A stretch of 64,000 bases of DNA from CAKRJP01 sp963597615. GTDB taxonomy: Bacteria; Bacillota; Clostridia; Lachnospirales; Lachnospiraceae. Location of the stretch: contig CAVBQS010000053.1 in assembly GCA_963597615.1 (NCBI GenBank), positions 1 through 64,000 of the forward strand, given 5' to 3'. Every line of letters begins with the position of its first letter. Position 1 is the first letter of the stretch. The notes under the pieces were generated by a model. That model ran no database searches and was not told the origin of the DNA. It saw nothing but the letters and a program-made list of their open reading frames with translations. Both the position numbers and the translations under genes were made by a program. Below are positions 36,156 through 45,103 of this stretch, piece by piece.

Positions 36156-36773
36156 ATGGAAATTAAGAAAGTGACAGATCCTTCTTTTCGTAAGTATGGA
36201 AAGATTGTGGAGGGGATGGATTTTTCTGGGTTAATTAAGGCCCTGGAGGAGAAGACTCCGGCACCCGAGGATGTAGTTTATGAGCCTTCCATTGAAGCTT
36301 TGGAGGCTGATCCGGTATACGAAGATCTAAAGACTAAGATGTATGGGGAGATGCCGATTCAGATTGGTTACTGTAATGGTAAGAATCACAAGTTAAATGC
36401 TTTTGAGTATCATCGGTCTTCAGAGATTAATGTGGCTGCTACGGATGCGATTTTGATTATTGGACATCAGCAGGACATTACAGAAGATTTTACCTATGAC
36501 ACTTCTTTGGCAGAGGCTTATTTACTTCCAAAGGGAACTGCTGTGGAAGTATATGCTACCACCCTTCACTATGCACCTTGCAGTGTAGGAGATGCTGGTT
36601 TTAAAGTGGGAATCGTCCTTCCAAAAGAGACTAACTATCCTTTGGAGAAGGATCATGCAGGATGGGAAGATAAGCTGTTAGCTGCAAAGAATAAATGGCT
36701 GATCGGCCATCCGGAAGGTGGATTGCCGGAAGGAAGTCATATTGGACTTGTTGGAGAAAATCTGGAAGTATAA
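36156..36773 (+). CDS. DUF4867-family protein (cupin-like)
   Basis: 205 residues without signal peptide or membrane segment. A conserved core (HRSSEINVAATDAILIIGH, then LPKGTAVEVYATTLHYAPC) resembles DUF4867 proteins, which are found next to FucI-like isomerases and sugar kinases in Firmicutes and have a cupin-like or ureidoglycolate-lyase-like fold (from memory). The function is not known; a role as isomerase/epimerase of an aldose before the kinase is possible but only inferred. Ribosome site AAAGGAGATT; 25 bases after xylulokinase. Confidence 0.65.
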   Translation: MEIKKVTDPSFRKYGKIVEGMDFSGLIKALEEKTPAPEDVVYEPSIEALEADPVYEDLKTKMYGEMPIQIGYCNGKNHKLNAFEYHRSSEINVAATDAILIIGHQQDITEDFTYDTSLAEAYLLPKGTAVEVYATTLHYAPCSVGDAGFKVGIVLPKETNYPLEKDHAGWEDKLLAAKNKWLIGHPEGGLPEGSHIGLVGENLEV

Positions 36774-36872
36774 ACACAGCCTATAGAACACAGAGCATAA
36801 AGTAAAAATATAAAGTCTGTGTACCCGAAAAAACTTTATAAAATAAAATATAAATTAAAGGAGAATGTAATC

Positions 36873-38354
36873 ATGAAAAATTTACCTGAAGTAAAACTTG
36901 GTATCGTTGCTGTAAGCCGTGACTGTTTCCCAATTGAACTGTCTGAAAAGAGACGTTCTGCTATTAAGGCAGCTTACAAGGGAGAACTTTATGAATGTCC
37001 AGTTACTGTTGAGAATGAGCTCGATATGGAGAAGGCAGTAGAGGATGTTACAAAGGCAGAATGTAATGCCTTGGTAGTATTCCTTGGAAACTTCGGACCT
37101 GAGACTCCAGAGACCCTTATTGCTGAGAAGTTTGATGGACCTTGCATGTTCGTTGCAGCTGCAGAGGGAGACGGAGACATGATCAATGGTCGTGGAGATG
37201 CTTACTGCGGAATGTTAAACTGCTCTTACAACTTAAAGATGCGTCATCTTGAGGCTTATATTCCAGAGTATCCAGTAGGAACTGCTGATGACATTGCTGC
37301 TATGATCGGTGAGTTTGTTCCAATTGCTCGTGCAGTTATCGGTGTTCGCAACTTAAAGATTATTACATTTGGACCACGTCCACAGGATTTCTTCGCTTGT
37401 AATGCACCAATTAAGGGTCTTTATGAGTTAGGAGTAGAGATTGAAGAAAACTCAGAGCTTGACCTTTTAGTTGCTTACAATGAACATGAAAATGATCCTC
37501 GTATCCCAGAGGTTTGCGCAGAGATGGCAGCAGAGATGGGAGAAGGAAAATATTATGAAGATTTAAATGCAAGAATGGCACAGTTTGAGCTGACACTGCT
37601 TGACTGGGCTGAGGCTCACAAGGGAGCTAAGAAATATGTAGCATTTGCTGACAAGTGCTGGCCTGCCTTCCCATCACAGTTTGGATTTGAGCCATGCTAT
37701 GTAAACAGCCGTTTGGTAGCTAAGGGAATTCCGGTAGCCTGCGAGGTTGATATTTACGGAGCTTTAAGTGAGTATATTGGTCTTTGCATTTCTGATGACG
37801 CAGTTACCTTACTTGACATTAACAACTCTGTTCCTCAGTATATTTACGATGAAGATATCAAAGGAAAATATGATTACAAGCTGACAGATACTTTCATGGG
37901 ATTCCACTGTGGAAATACTCCTTCTTGCAAAATGTGTGATTCTAGAGCGGTTAAGTATCAGCTGATCCAGCACAGACTCTTAGAGCCAGCTGGATCTGAG
38001 CCAGACTTCACCAGAGGAACTCTTGAGGGAGATATTGCTGCTTCTGATGTAACCTTCTATCGTTTACAGTGCAACTCTGAGGGAGAATTGGTTTCCTACG
38101 TAGCAGAGGGAGAGGTATTGGATGTTCCAACCAGATCCTTCGGAGGAATCGGTATCTTCGCTATTAAGGAAATGGGAAGATTCTATCGCCACGTATTGAT
38201 CCAGGGCAACTTCCCGCATCACGGAGCAGTTATGTTTGGTCACTACGGAAAACTCTTCTATGAAGTAGTGAAATTCTTAGGAATCGATGTAAATAAGATT
38301 GGTTACAACCAGCCAGCTGGAGTAAGATATCCTACAGAGAATCCATTTGCATAA
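36873..38354 (+). CDS. L-fucose/L-arabinose isomerase-family protein
   Basis: 493 residues from ATG 36873 (AAAGGAG upstream). The N-terminal sequence (LGIVAVSRDCFP) and the C-terminal stretch with HHGAVMFGHYGKL and GYNQPAGVRYP place it in the FucI/AraA fold of aldose-ketose isomerases. Members of the family isomerise L-fucose, D-arabinose, L-arabinose or related sugars with Mn2+. It shares an operon with xylulokinase, whose substrate is D-xylulose, but no XylA is in the window. The metal ligands cannot be identified with confidence here. It might convert an aldopentose (perhaps D-xylose) to the ketose; the substrate is not shown by sequence. Confidence 0.72.
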   Translation: MKNLPEVKLGIVAVSRDCFPIELSEKRRSAIKAAYKGELYECPVTVENELDMEKAVEDVTKAECNALVVFLGNFGPETPETLIAEKFDGPCMFVAAAEGDGDMINGRGDAYCGMLNCSYNLKMRHLEAYIPEYPVGTADDIAAMIGEFVPIARAVIGVRNLKIITFGPRPQDFFACNAPIKGLYELGVEIEENSELDLLVAYNEHENDPRIPEVCAEMAAEMGEGKYYEDLNARMAQFELTLLDWAEAHKGAKKYVAFADKCWPAFPSQFGFEPCYVNSRLVAKGIPVACEVDIYGALSEYIGLCISDDAVTLLDINNSVPQYIYDEDIKGKYDYKLTDTFMGFHCGNTPSCKMCDSRAVKYQLIQHRLLEPAGSEPDFTRGTLEGDIAASDVTFYRLQCNSEGELVSYVAEGEVLDVPTRSFGGIGIFAIKEMGRFYRHVLIQGNFPHHGAVMFGHYGKLFYEVVKFLGIDVNKIGYNQPAGVRYPTENPFA

Positions 38355-38402
38355 AGGATCCAGGTGTTGGGAGAAGATTTTTGACCCGAACATGGCATAA
38401 TG

Positions 38403-38440
38403 AAAAAGGGCAGGGGACGTGGGGTCCATTGCCCTTTTTT
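38403..38440 (+). terminator. Intrinsic terminator after the isomerase gene
   Basis: AAAGGGCA with an inner GGAC/GTCC stem pairs with TTGCCCTTT, followed by TTT. It ends the xylulokinase operon. Confidence 0.8.
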
Positions 38441-38519
38441 GCATAAGTGATTATACTAAAGATAGGGGCTTCGAGAGCCAATCCTGAATATAAAACAAAG
38501 AAAGCGTTTGGGATAGATC

Positions 38520-39536
38520 ATGAAGAAAAAATTATGGATTAACAGCTTAATTATTATTCTCCTTTTTATATTTTTGTTGGTTCTTGGTAGGTCCATTTTT
38601 CTAAGTGCGAAAACCGCAAAACCAAGTTCCACAAAATATGACAGACATTATGCTATGATTACCGGAACCGGGGATGATGAATTTTGGGATAAGGTTTATG
38701 ACAGCGCCAAGGCCCAGGGGGAAAAAAGCGGGGCCTACGTGGAACGTTTTGGAAGTAATCTTTCAGAAACAAATACCAGGAATGAGCTTTTGCAGATGGC
38801 AATCTGGGCAGATGTAGATGGAATTATCGTCTCTGCAGATGAGGATAGCAAAACCATAGAACTGATTGATGAGGCAGTAAAAGACGGAATCCCTGTGGTG
38901 ACAGTATTAAATGATTCTACAGGAAGCACCAGACAGTGCTTTGTGGGAAATAATAGCTATAACCTGGGGCAGGAATATGGTGCCCAGATTCAGGGCCTTT
39001 TGGAGACTAAGGATTATATTACAGAGGAAAATCCAGCTACAGTGCTGGTGCTTTTGGACCAAAATGGACTAGATAGCAGCCAAAACCTAATTCTTTTAGG
39101 CATCCGGGAGACCTTGGAAAAAAATCTTGGAGCCGACTATCCGGTTCAGGTGGAGACGAAACTGGTGGACAATGAGGGGGAATTTAGTTCAGAGGAATCC
39201 ATTCGAGATATTTTCTTAGTAAAAGACGATGAGCTTCCGGATATTTGTGTATGCTTAAGTGAGTTATATACCCGATGTGCTTATCAGGCAGTAGTTGATT
39301 ACAACAAAGTTGGAACAGTGGATATTTTAGGATATTATGATTCCCAGGAAATCCTAGAAGGAGTGTCCAAAGGAATCATAGCTTCCACCATTTCCATCGA
39401 TACCAAACAAATGGGAAAGTATTGCGTGAAAGCCTTGGAGGAATACAATGAGACCGGTTATACCAACGGATATATGTCAGTAGATACCTCTTTTATCGAT
39501 AGTACACAAGCTTCTAAGCTTCTGAAAGACCAGTAG
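38520..39536 (+). CDS. Membrane-anchored sugar-binding protein of a sensing system (XylFII-like position)
   Basis: 338 residues. An N-terminal uncleaved helix (about 8-30) is followed by a periplasmic-binding-protein type I domain (MITGTGDDEFWDKVYDSAKAQGEKSG and the ADVDGIIVSADE stretch). There is no lipobox Cys, so it is likely tethered by the helix. It is directly upstream of a LytS-type kinase and a YesN-type regulator, so it probably presents bound sugar to the kinase, as XylFII does for LytS in Clostridium beijerinckii. Its sequence is more diverged from XylF than that of the second anchored protein at 42621. No strong ribosome site is seen. Confidence 0.75.
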   Translation: MKKKLWINSLIIILLFIFLLVLGRSIFLSAKTAKPSSTKYDRHYAMITGTGDDEFWDKVYDSAKAQGEKSGAYVERFGSNLSETNTRNELLQMAIWADVDGIIVSADEDSKTIELIDEAVKDGIPVVTVLNDSTGSTRQCFVGNNSYNLGQEYGAQIQGLLETKDYITEENPATVLVLLDQNGLDSSQNLILLGIRETLEKNLGADYPVQVETKLVDNEGEFSSEESIRDIFLVKDDELPDICVCLSELYTRCAYQAVVDYNKVGTVDILGYYDSQEILEGVSKGIIASTISIDTKQMGKYCVKALEEYNETGYTNGYMSVDTSFIDSTQASKLLKDQ

Positions 39537-39545
39537 GAGGTGGCT

Positions 39546-41024
39546 ATGAAGAAACATTATTTAACCAATCATTGGAAATCTATGACCCTTCAGGCTAAGC
39601 TTACTTCTATGTTTATTTTTGCAGCGGTGGTGATTCTGACAGTAAATGTGGTAATGTATATCGTTATAAATGAAATGACTGGCCAGGTAGAAAATGTCTA
39701 TAAAAGCAATGTTAGTCTTAATGATCTGTCAGAAGACCTAGAAACACTTCAGTCCAATATGGAAGAGTATTTACAAACCAGAAGTTCAGATGCCATGGAG
39801 GACTACTATCGAAGTGAACAAGAATATCGCACCAGTATTGAAGGTTTGAATGTTGCTATTTCCGATGACGAAACCCTTCTTACAGAGAAAAATATCCATG
39901 CCCTTTCAGAGTCTTATTTGAATTTGACGGCAGGGGTGATTCAGGCTAAGCGGGGGCGAAATGTAGAAAAATATAGTAAGCTTTATGAGCAGGCTAGCAC
40001 CCTCTATGACAAGATTAATTCCTATATTTATAGCTTGAACAATCAGCAGTTTAAGGGAAATTCCCAGACTTATCAGGAGTTGATACGCTCCATGCGTTAT
40101 ATGGAGGTCTTTAATATTCTGATTTTAGTGCTTGTGATGATGGGAAATGCATGTCTTATTATTACCAGTACCCGCAGTGTGACAGAGCCCCTGAAACGTT
40201 TGTCTCATGCGGCAGATGAAGTGGCTGGTGGTAATTTTGATCTGGAGGAAATCCCTGTGGAAAACTATGATGAAGTGGGGAATGTTACCCGGGCTTTTAA
40301 TCAGATGGTGGAAAGTATAAGAAGTTATATTGAGGAACTTCGTCTTACCATGGACCGGGAACTTCAGATGCAAAATCATTTAAAGGATGCTCAGTTAAAG
40401 TATTTGCAGGCTCAGATTAATCCTCATTTTCTCTATAATACCTTAAATGCAGGAATGCAGCTAGCTATGATGGAAGGGGCAGAAAATACAGAGAAACTTT
40501 TAGGGAACTTGTCAGATTTCTTCCGATATAACGTAAAAAGAGAAGAAGGGGATGCTACCTTGGAGGAAGAGATCAGGCTGGTGGACAACTATGTTTATAT
40601 ATTAAATGTAAGATTCTCCGGAGACATTCATTTTGAGAAAGAGATTGATGAGAGCCTAGTTGCTATTCGGGTGCCTAGTATGATTTTACAGCCACTGGTG
40701 GAAAATGCTGTAAATTACGGAATCCGCAATGTGGACTGGGAAGGTCATATTGAATTATCTGTATTTAAAGAAGGGGATGAAGTTTGCATCAGTGTTTGGG
40801 ACAATGGTGCCGGCATGGAAAACGAGAGAATAAAACAAGTGTTGGAAGGAAAAGCCGGGGAATCGGATCTTCATTCTAGTTCCAACGGCGTGGGAATAAG
40901 GAATGTAATGGACCGATTAAAGCTGTATTTTAAGGATCAGGCAAAGTTTACCATTTTCAGTGAAGGAAAAGATATGGGAACGGAGATTATGATTCGAATT
41001 CCGATGAAACAAGAGGGGGAATAA
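39546..41024 (+). CDS. LytS/YesM-type sensor histidine kinase
   Basis: 492 residues from ATG 39546 (AGGAGG five bases upstream). Two membrane helices (about 20-42 and 187-207) enclose an extracellular segment of about 145 residues; then HAMP, the His_kinase domain with NPHFLYN and phosphoacceptor His294, and an HATPase domain with LQPLVENAVNYG, DNGAGM and NGVGIRN. This is the LytS/YesM family. It starts 9 bases after the anchored binding protein, and its extracellular domain would contact it. The response regulator follows after one base. The kinase therefore reports extracellular sugar. Confidence 0.92.
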   Translation: MKKHYLTNHWKSMTLQAKLTSMFIFAAVVILTVNVVMYIVINEMTGQVENVYKSNVSLNDLSEDLETLQSNMEEYLQTRSSDAMEDYYRSEQEYRTSIEGLNVAISDDETLLTEKNIHALSESYLNLTAGVIQAKRGRNVEKYSKLYEQASTLYDKINSYIYSLNNQQFKGNSQTYQELIRSMRYMEVFNILILVLVMMGNACLIITSTRSVTEPLKRLSHAADEVAGGNFDLEEIPVENYDEVGNVTRAFNQMVESIRSYIEELRLTMDRELQMQNHLKDAQLKYLQAQINPHFLYNTLNAGMQLAMMEGAENTEKLLGNLSDFFRYNVKREEGDATLEEEIRLVDNYVYILNVRFSGDIHFEKEIDESLVAIRVPSMILQPLVENAVNYGIRNVDWEGHIELSVFKEGDEVCISVWDNGAGMENERIKQVLEGKAGESDLHSSSNGVGIRNVMDRLKLYFKDQAKFTIFSEGKDMGTEIMIRIPMKQEGE

Positions 41025-41025
41025 G

Positions 41026-42624
41026 ATGTACCGAGTAATGTTAGCAGATGATGAGGGGATTGTATTGGATTCCCTAACCATGATTATCAATCGTAAATTT
41101 CCAGATCAATGTGAGATTCAAACTGCAAAGACTGGAAGGGATGTTATAGAGTTGGCAGAAAATTTTCGCCCGGATGTGGCCTTTATGGATATACAGATGC
41201 CGGGGATTAACGGCATTGATGCTATTCGGGAAATTAAGAAAAATAATCCCTCCACAGAATTTATTGTTTTATCTGCCTATGATAAGTTTGATTATGCAAA
41301 AGAAGCCATTAATCTTGGGGTTTTGGAATATATGAATAAACCCTTTCATGCCGATATGATCGAAGAAGTCTTAAACAAAGCCTTTAAGACTGTGGATTCC
41401 AGAAAGAAAAAGCGCAGTGACGACCTGAAAATTAAAGAAAAAATGGAAACAGTTATGCCTATTATTGAAAGTGGTTTTATCTATTCCATCATGTTTCAAG
41501 AAGATGTAGAGGAGGAAGTTGATAATTACAAGCAGCTTTTAGGTATCGACTGCGAAGCTGGCTGTATGTTGGTGGTTGTTGTGGGAGACGACCAAAAGGG
41601 GAGCCGCATGACCAACGCAGTAGGAGCCAGTGTTAGAACCCAAACCAATTACAACAAGATTAGGGAAGTGATTAAGGAGACCTGGCCTTGTATGGTAGGC
41701 TCTATGATGTCCAACAAAATTCCTGTATTTCTTCCTATGAAAGAAGGAAAAATTGACTATGAAAAGCGAATTTCCATGATTGATATTTGCAGGGAGTTGA
41801 CTAGAAAATTAAAGCGAATGACAGATATTAGCTTTCGTATTGGAATTGGCTCTGTCAGAAGACTAAATGAAAGTATGACCTCCTACGAGGAAGCCAACAA
41901 AGCCCTGGCAAATTCCACCGGTAGTGTGGCCCATGTAGATGACCTTCCAATCCAATGCCGTTATGATGAAGAGTATCCTTTGGAATTGGAGCAGGAAATT
42001 TTTGCTCATTTAAAAGATGGAAAAAGTGATAAATGCGGTCAGGCGGCAGAGTCCTTCTTTGATTGGATGATTACTTATTACGGTGAGGATAACATGAGTG
42101 TAAAGCTTAAAATATTGGAATTTGTATTATTTGCTGAACACCAGGCTTACCAAAATGGTGGTATGACCTATCATTTTGAGGAACGCAAAGACTATCTTCC
42201 CTTTATTATGAGTGCCAAGGAAAACAGTGATCTAAAGAACTGGTTTGTGGAGAAATTTAAAAGTATTTGTAAAAATATGGCCAGCAAGCAGGAAAATCAC
42301 GAAAATTCCATGATCGTAAAGGCCAAGGAATATATTCAGGCCAATTATCACAAGGACTTGTCCTTGGATGAAGTGTCAAGACAACTGGATCTTAGTTCCT
42401 ATTATTTCAGTAAGCTATTTAAAGAAGAAACAGGCAGCAATTTCCTGGAGTATGTCACAAACCTTCGTATGGAAAAGGCCAAGGAACTGCTTTTGTCAGA
42501 AAACCATAGTATGAAGGAAATTTGCAGTGCCGTAGGTTATAGTGACCCTAATTATTTCAGTCGTATTTTTAAGAAAAATATAGGAGTGACTCCTACAGAG
42601 TATCGAGAAAGAGAGCGGGTATGA
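41026..42624 (+). CDS. YesN-type response regulator with AraC HTH
   Basis: 532 residues. N-terminal receiver domain with DDE (8-10), phosphoacceptor Asp55 and Lys in NKPF; a middle region of about 250 residues without a recognised family; and C-terminal AraC HTH ending VGYSDPNYFSRIFKKNIGVTPTEYRE. One base separates it from the kinase, and its stop overlaps the next start by four bases (ATGA). It is the likely activator of the sugar transporter gene at 43862, whose promoter has a poor -35 box. Confidence 0.92.
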   Translation: MYRVMLADDEGIVLDSLTMIINRKFPDQCEIQTAKTGRDVIELAENFRPDVAFMDIQMPGINGIDAIREIKKNNPSTEFIVLSAYDKFDYAKEAINLGVLEYMNKPFHADMIEEVLNKAFKTVDSRKKKRSDDLKIKEKMETVMPIIESGFIYSIMFQEDVEEEVDNYKQLLGIDCEAGCMLVVVVGDDQKGSRMTNAVGASVRTQTNYNKIREVIKETWPCMVGSMMSNKIPVFLPMKEGKIDYEKRISMIDICRELTRKLKRMTDISFRIGIGSVRRLNESMTSYEEANKALANSTGSVAHVDDLPIQCRYDEEYPLELEQEIFAHLKDGKSDKCGQAAESFFDWMITYYGEDNMSVKLKILEFVLFAEHQAYQNGGMTYHFEERKDYLPFIMSAKENSDLKNWFVEKFKSICKNMASKQENHENSMIVKAKEYIQANYHKDLSLDEVSRQLDLSSYYFSKLFKEETGSNFLEYVTNLRMEKAKELLLSENHSMKEICSAVGYSDPNYFSRIFKKNIGVTPTEYRERERV

Positions 42625-43682
42625 AAAACAAAATTTGGCCATGGTTTATGTTAGCACTGGTACTGGCCCTTGGAATTGTATTAGGAATCCAGATTGGAAA
42701 GAATCAAAAGGTTAGTCAGGATAAGGAGTCAAGCCAGGAGGATGGCACTATAGAAATTGGTATTTCCTTTGATACCTTTGTGCTGGAACGTTGGCAAAGA
42801 GACAGGGATCTATTTGTATCTCAGGCCCAGGAACTGGGGGCAGAGGTGAATGTGCAGAATGCCAACGGGGATATTAAAGAACAGATTAGTCAGATTCAAT
42901 ATTTTATCAAGAAGGATGTGGATGTAATCGTCCTTGTTATGGTAGCCAGTGATGAAGAATCTCAGGCTCTTAAGTCCGCCATAAAAAAAGCCCAGGATGC
43001 CGGAATTCCAGTGGTGGGGTATGATAGACTGGTGCCGGATGCCAACATGGATCTTTATGTTTCCTTTGACAATGAAGAAGTTGGAAAGCTTATGGCCCAG
43101 CATATGAAAGAACATATTGGAGACCAGGGAGAAATCTTGCAGATCAATGGGCCTATGGCGGATTATAATGTACATCAGGTGGCAAAAGGATTTGAAAAGA
43201 TTCTAGAGGATACTTCTCTTTCTATCACAGAGACAGATTATGCCGAGGGATGGGTGGCCGAGCAGGGCCTTAGCTATGCAGAGTCCTATTTGCAAAGTTA
43301 TGATACCCCGGCAGGAATCATGTGTGGGAATGATGGAATCGCAGGCTATGCCATTCAGGCCCTGTCGGAAAGACGCCTAGCTGGCAGTGTATGTGTAGTG
43401 GGACAGGATGCGGACTTGGATGCATGTCAAAGGATTGTAGAGGGAACCCAGTGTATGACAGTCTACAAACCCGTGGAGCAGTTGGCAAAGCGGGCAGCAG
43501 AGCTTTCCATAGACCTAGTAAAGGGCAAATCTTTAAATATCAAGGAAACCATAGATGACGGGACCTATAAGGTGCCTTATGAAAAGCTGACCCCAGTTGC
43601 TGTTACCAAGGAGAATATGGATGAGGTGATTACAGGAAAGTATCATGAAGCTTCAGATATTTACTTGAATGTAAGAGATTGA
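42621..43682 (+). CDS. XylF-like membrane-anchored D-xylose-type binding protein
   Basis: 353 residues. An N-terminal helix (about 6-24) without lipobox is followed by a XylF-type domain: IGISFDTFVLERWQRDRDLF, then VNVQNANGDIKEQISQIQYF and GIPVVGYDRL match E. coli XylF (IAIDDLRLERWQKDRD, VQSANGN) closely. It overlaps the response-regulator gene by four bases, so it is made with it. It is thus a good candidate for the XylFII sensor of the LytS/YesN pair, in addition to the more diverged protein at 38520. Binding of D-xylose is inferred from the match. Confidence 0.82.
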   Translation: MKNKIWPWFMLALVLALGIVLGIQIGKNQKVSQDKESSQEDGTIEIGISFDTFVLERWQRDRDLFVSQAQELGAEVNVQNANGDIKEQISQIQYFIKKDVDVIVLVMVASDEESQALKSAIKKAQDAGIPVVGYDRLVPDANMDLYVSFDNEEVGKLMAQHMKEHIGDQGEILQINGPMADYNVHQVAKGFEKILEDTSLSITETDYAEGWVAEQGLSYAESYLQSYDTPAGIMCGNDGIAGYAIQALSERRLAGSVCVVGQDADLDACQRIVEGTQCMTVYKPVEQLAKRAAELSIDLVKGKSLNIKETIDDGTYKVPYEKLTPVAVTKENMDEVITGKYHEASDIYLNVRD

Positions 43683-43715
43683 GGATATAAATTAACAGGC
43701 TAGCATATTCTTGTG

Positions 43716-43753
43716 CAGGACAAAATTGTTTCGGCAAATTTGTCCTGTTTTTA
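43716..43753 (+). terminator. Intrinsic terminator of the sensing operon
   Basis: CAGGACAAAATT pairs with AAATTTGTCCTG (one mismatch), followed by TTTTTATG. It separates the sensing operon from the transporter operon. Confidence 0.8.
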
Positions 43754-43861
43754 TGTATTATTTGTGAATAAGTGCTAAAGAAAATGTACAGATGATGACA
43801 AGTTTGTATAGATTGTTGTGTGTTATAGTAAATACAACAAAAAAAGGGAGGTACAAACCGA

Positions 43862-45019
43862 ATGAAAAGAAAAGTGATTAGTGCAATGTTAATTGGTGCT
43901 ACAGCAGTATCCCTTGTTGCATGTGGATCTTCAGGATCTTCATCTTCAAGCTCATCTGACAGCAGCACAGCATCCTCAGGATCAGGAAGTGGAACAATCG
44001 GAATTTCAATGCCAACAAAATCCTTGGAGAGATGGAATCGTGATGGAGCTTATCTTCAGAAGCAGTTTGAGGATGCAGGATTTGATGTAGTTCTTACTTA
44101 TTCTGATAATGATGAAGCAAAGCAGGTAAGTGATATCCAGAACACATTGGCTCAGGATGTAGATCTTTTGATCGTAGCAGCTATCAACGGAGAATCTCTT
44201 AACACAGCTATGAACGAGGCAGCTGATGCAGATGTTCCTGTTATTGCTTATGACCGTTTGATCTTAAATGATGCAGTATCTTACTATGTATCCTTCGATA
44301 ACTACACTGTAGGTAAGTTACAGGGCGAGTACATCGAAGATGCATTGGGACTTAAGGATGCAGCTGATGGAGATTCTTACAACTTAGAGATTACAGCTGG
44401 ACCTACTGCTGATAACAATGCGAAGTACTTCTTAGATGGTGCTATGGATGTTCTTCAGCCATACATCGATGCTGGTACTTTGAAGGTTCCTTCAGGACAG
44501 ACAGAGTTTGAGAAGGTTCAGACAGACAACTGGAATACAGATACAGCTCTTGAGAGAGCACAGAATATCTTATCTTCTTACTATGCAGACGGAACTCAGC
44601 TTGACGCTTGGCTTTGCTCAAACGATGCAACAGCACTTGGTATCGCAAAAGCTCTTGAGTCTGACTATAAGGGAAAGAACGATGTAGTTATTACAGGACA
44701 GGATGGAGACGAAGCTAACTTACAGAATATCGTAGATGGAAAACAGTCTATGACCGTTTACAAGAACGTAAGTAATGAGTCTATCGTAACACTTGAGCTT
44801 GCTAAGGCAATCCTTGCAGGTGATACTATTGATGAGTCATTAATCGATTCCTTCGGAGTAGAAGCTACTTACGATACAGAGTCTTATGAGACATCTGACG
44901 GACATACTTGCCCATCATTCTTGTTAGTACCAAATGTAATCACAAAAGATAACTTAGAGGATCTTGTTGACACAGGTCTGTATGAGTGGGATGGAGATTA
45001 CTTAAAAGCAACAAACTAA
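43862..45019 (+). CDS. chvE: Multiple monosaccharide-binding lipoprotein (ChvE/XylF family)
   Basis: 385 residues. A lipoprotein signal ends at LVAC (Cys21), followed by a Ser-rich linker and a type I periplasmic-binding-protein domain with IGISMPTKSLERWNRDG and PVIAYDRLI. It is the substrate-binding part of the ChvE-MmsA-MmsB (ChvE-GguA-GguB) ABC transporter, which carries several monosaccharides including xylose, galactose and glucose. The gene starts behind AAGGGAGG. The symbol is a family-level label. It is followed by a strong hairpin, as in the operon at 11.7 kb. Confidence 0.85.
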   Translation: MKRKVISAMLIGATAVSLVACGSSGSSSSSSSDSSTASSGSGSGTIGISMPTKSLERWNRDGAYLQKQFEDAGFDVVLTYSDNDEAKQVSDIQNTLAQDVDLLIVAAINGESLNTAMNEAADADVPVIAYDRLILNDAVSYYVSFDNYTVGKLQGEYIEDALGLKDAADGDSYNLEITAGPTADNNAKYFLDGAMDVLQPYIDAGTLKVPSGQTEFEKVQTDNWNTDTALERAQNILSSYYADGTQLDAWLCSNDATALGIAKALESDYKGKNDVVITGQDGDEANLQNIVDGKQSMTVYKNVSNESIVTLELAKAILAGDTIDESLIDSFGVEATYDTESYETSDGHTCPSFLLVPNVITKDNLEDLVDTGLYEWDGDYLKATN

Positions 45020-45047
45020 TATCCAGAAGCGATAAGACGTGAAGTCG

Positions 45048-45067
45048 GGCGGGGCATCTGCCCCGCC
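45048..45067 (+). terminator. GC-rich hairpin after the binding-protein gene
   Basis: GGCGGGGC pairs with GCCCCGCC over a four-base loop; flanks GTGAA/TTTCAC extend it. No T-run follows, so it is more likely an RNA-stabilising or attenuating stem than a full terminator. Confidence 0.6.
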
Positions 45068-45103
45068 TTTCACATAGCTTCTAATGGAGAGGAGGAAAAT
45101 CTT

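Noticed and set aside
38493..38510. Catabolite-response element GAAAGCGTTTGGGA before the anchored binding-protein gene
   Set aside because: Only one half fits the consensus, and it overlaps the ribosome-site region.
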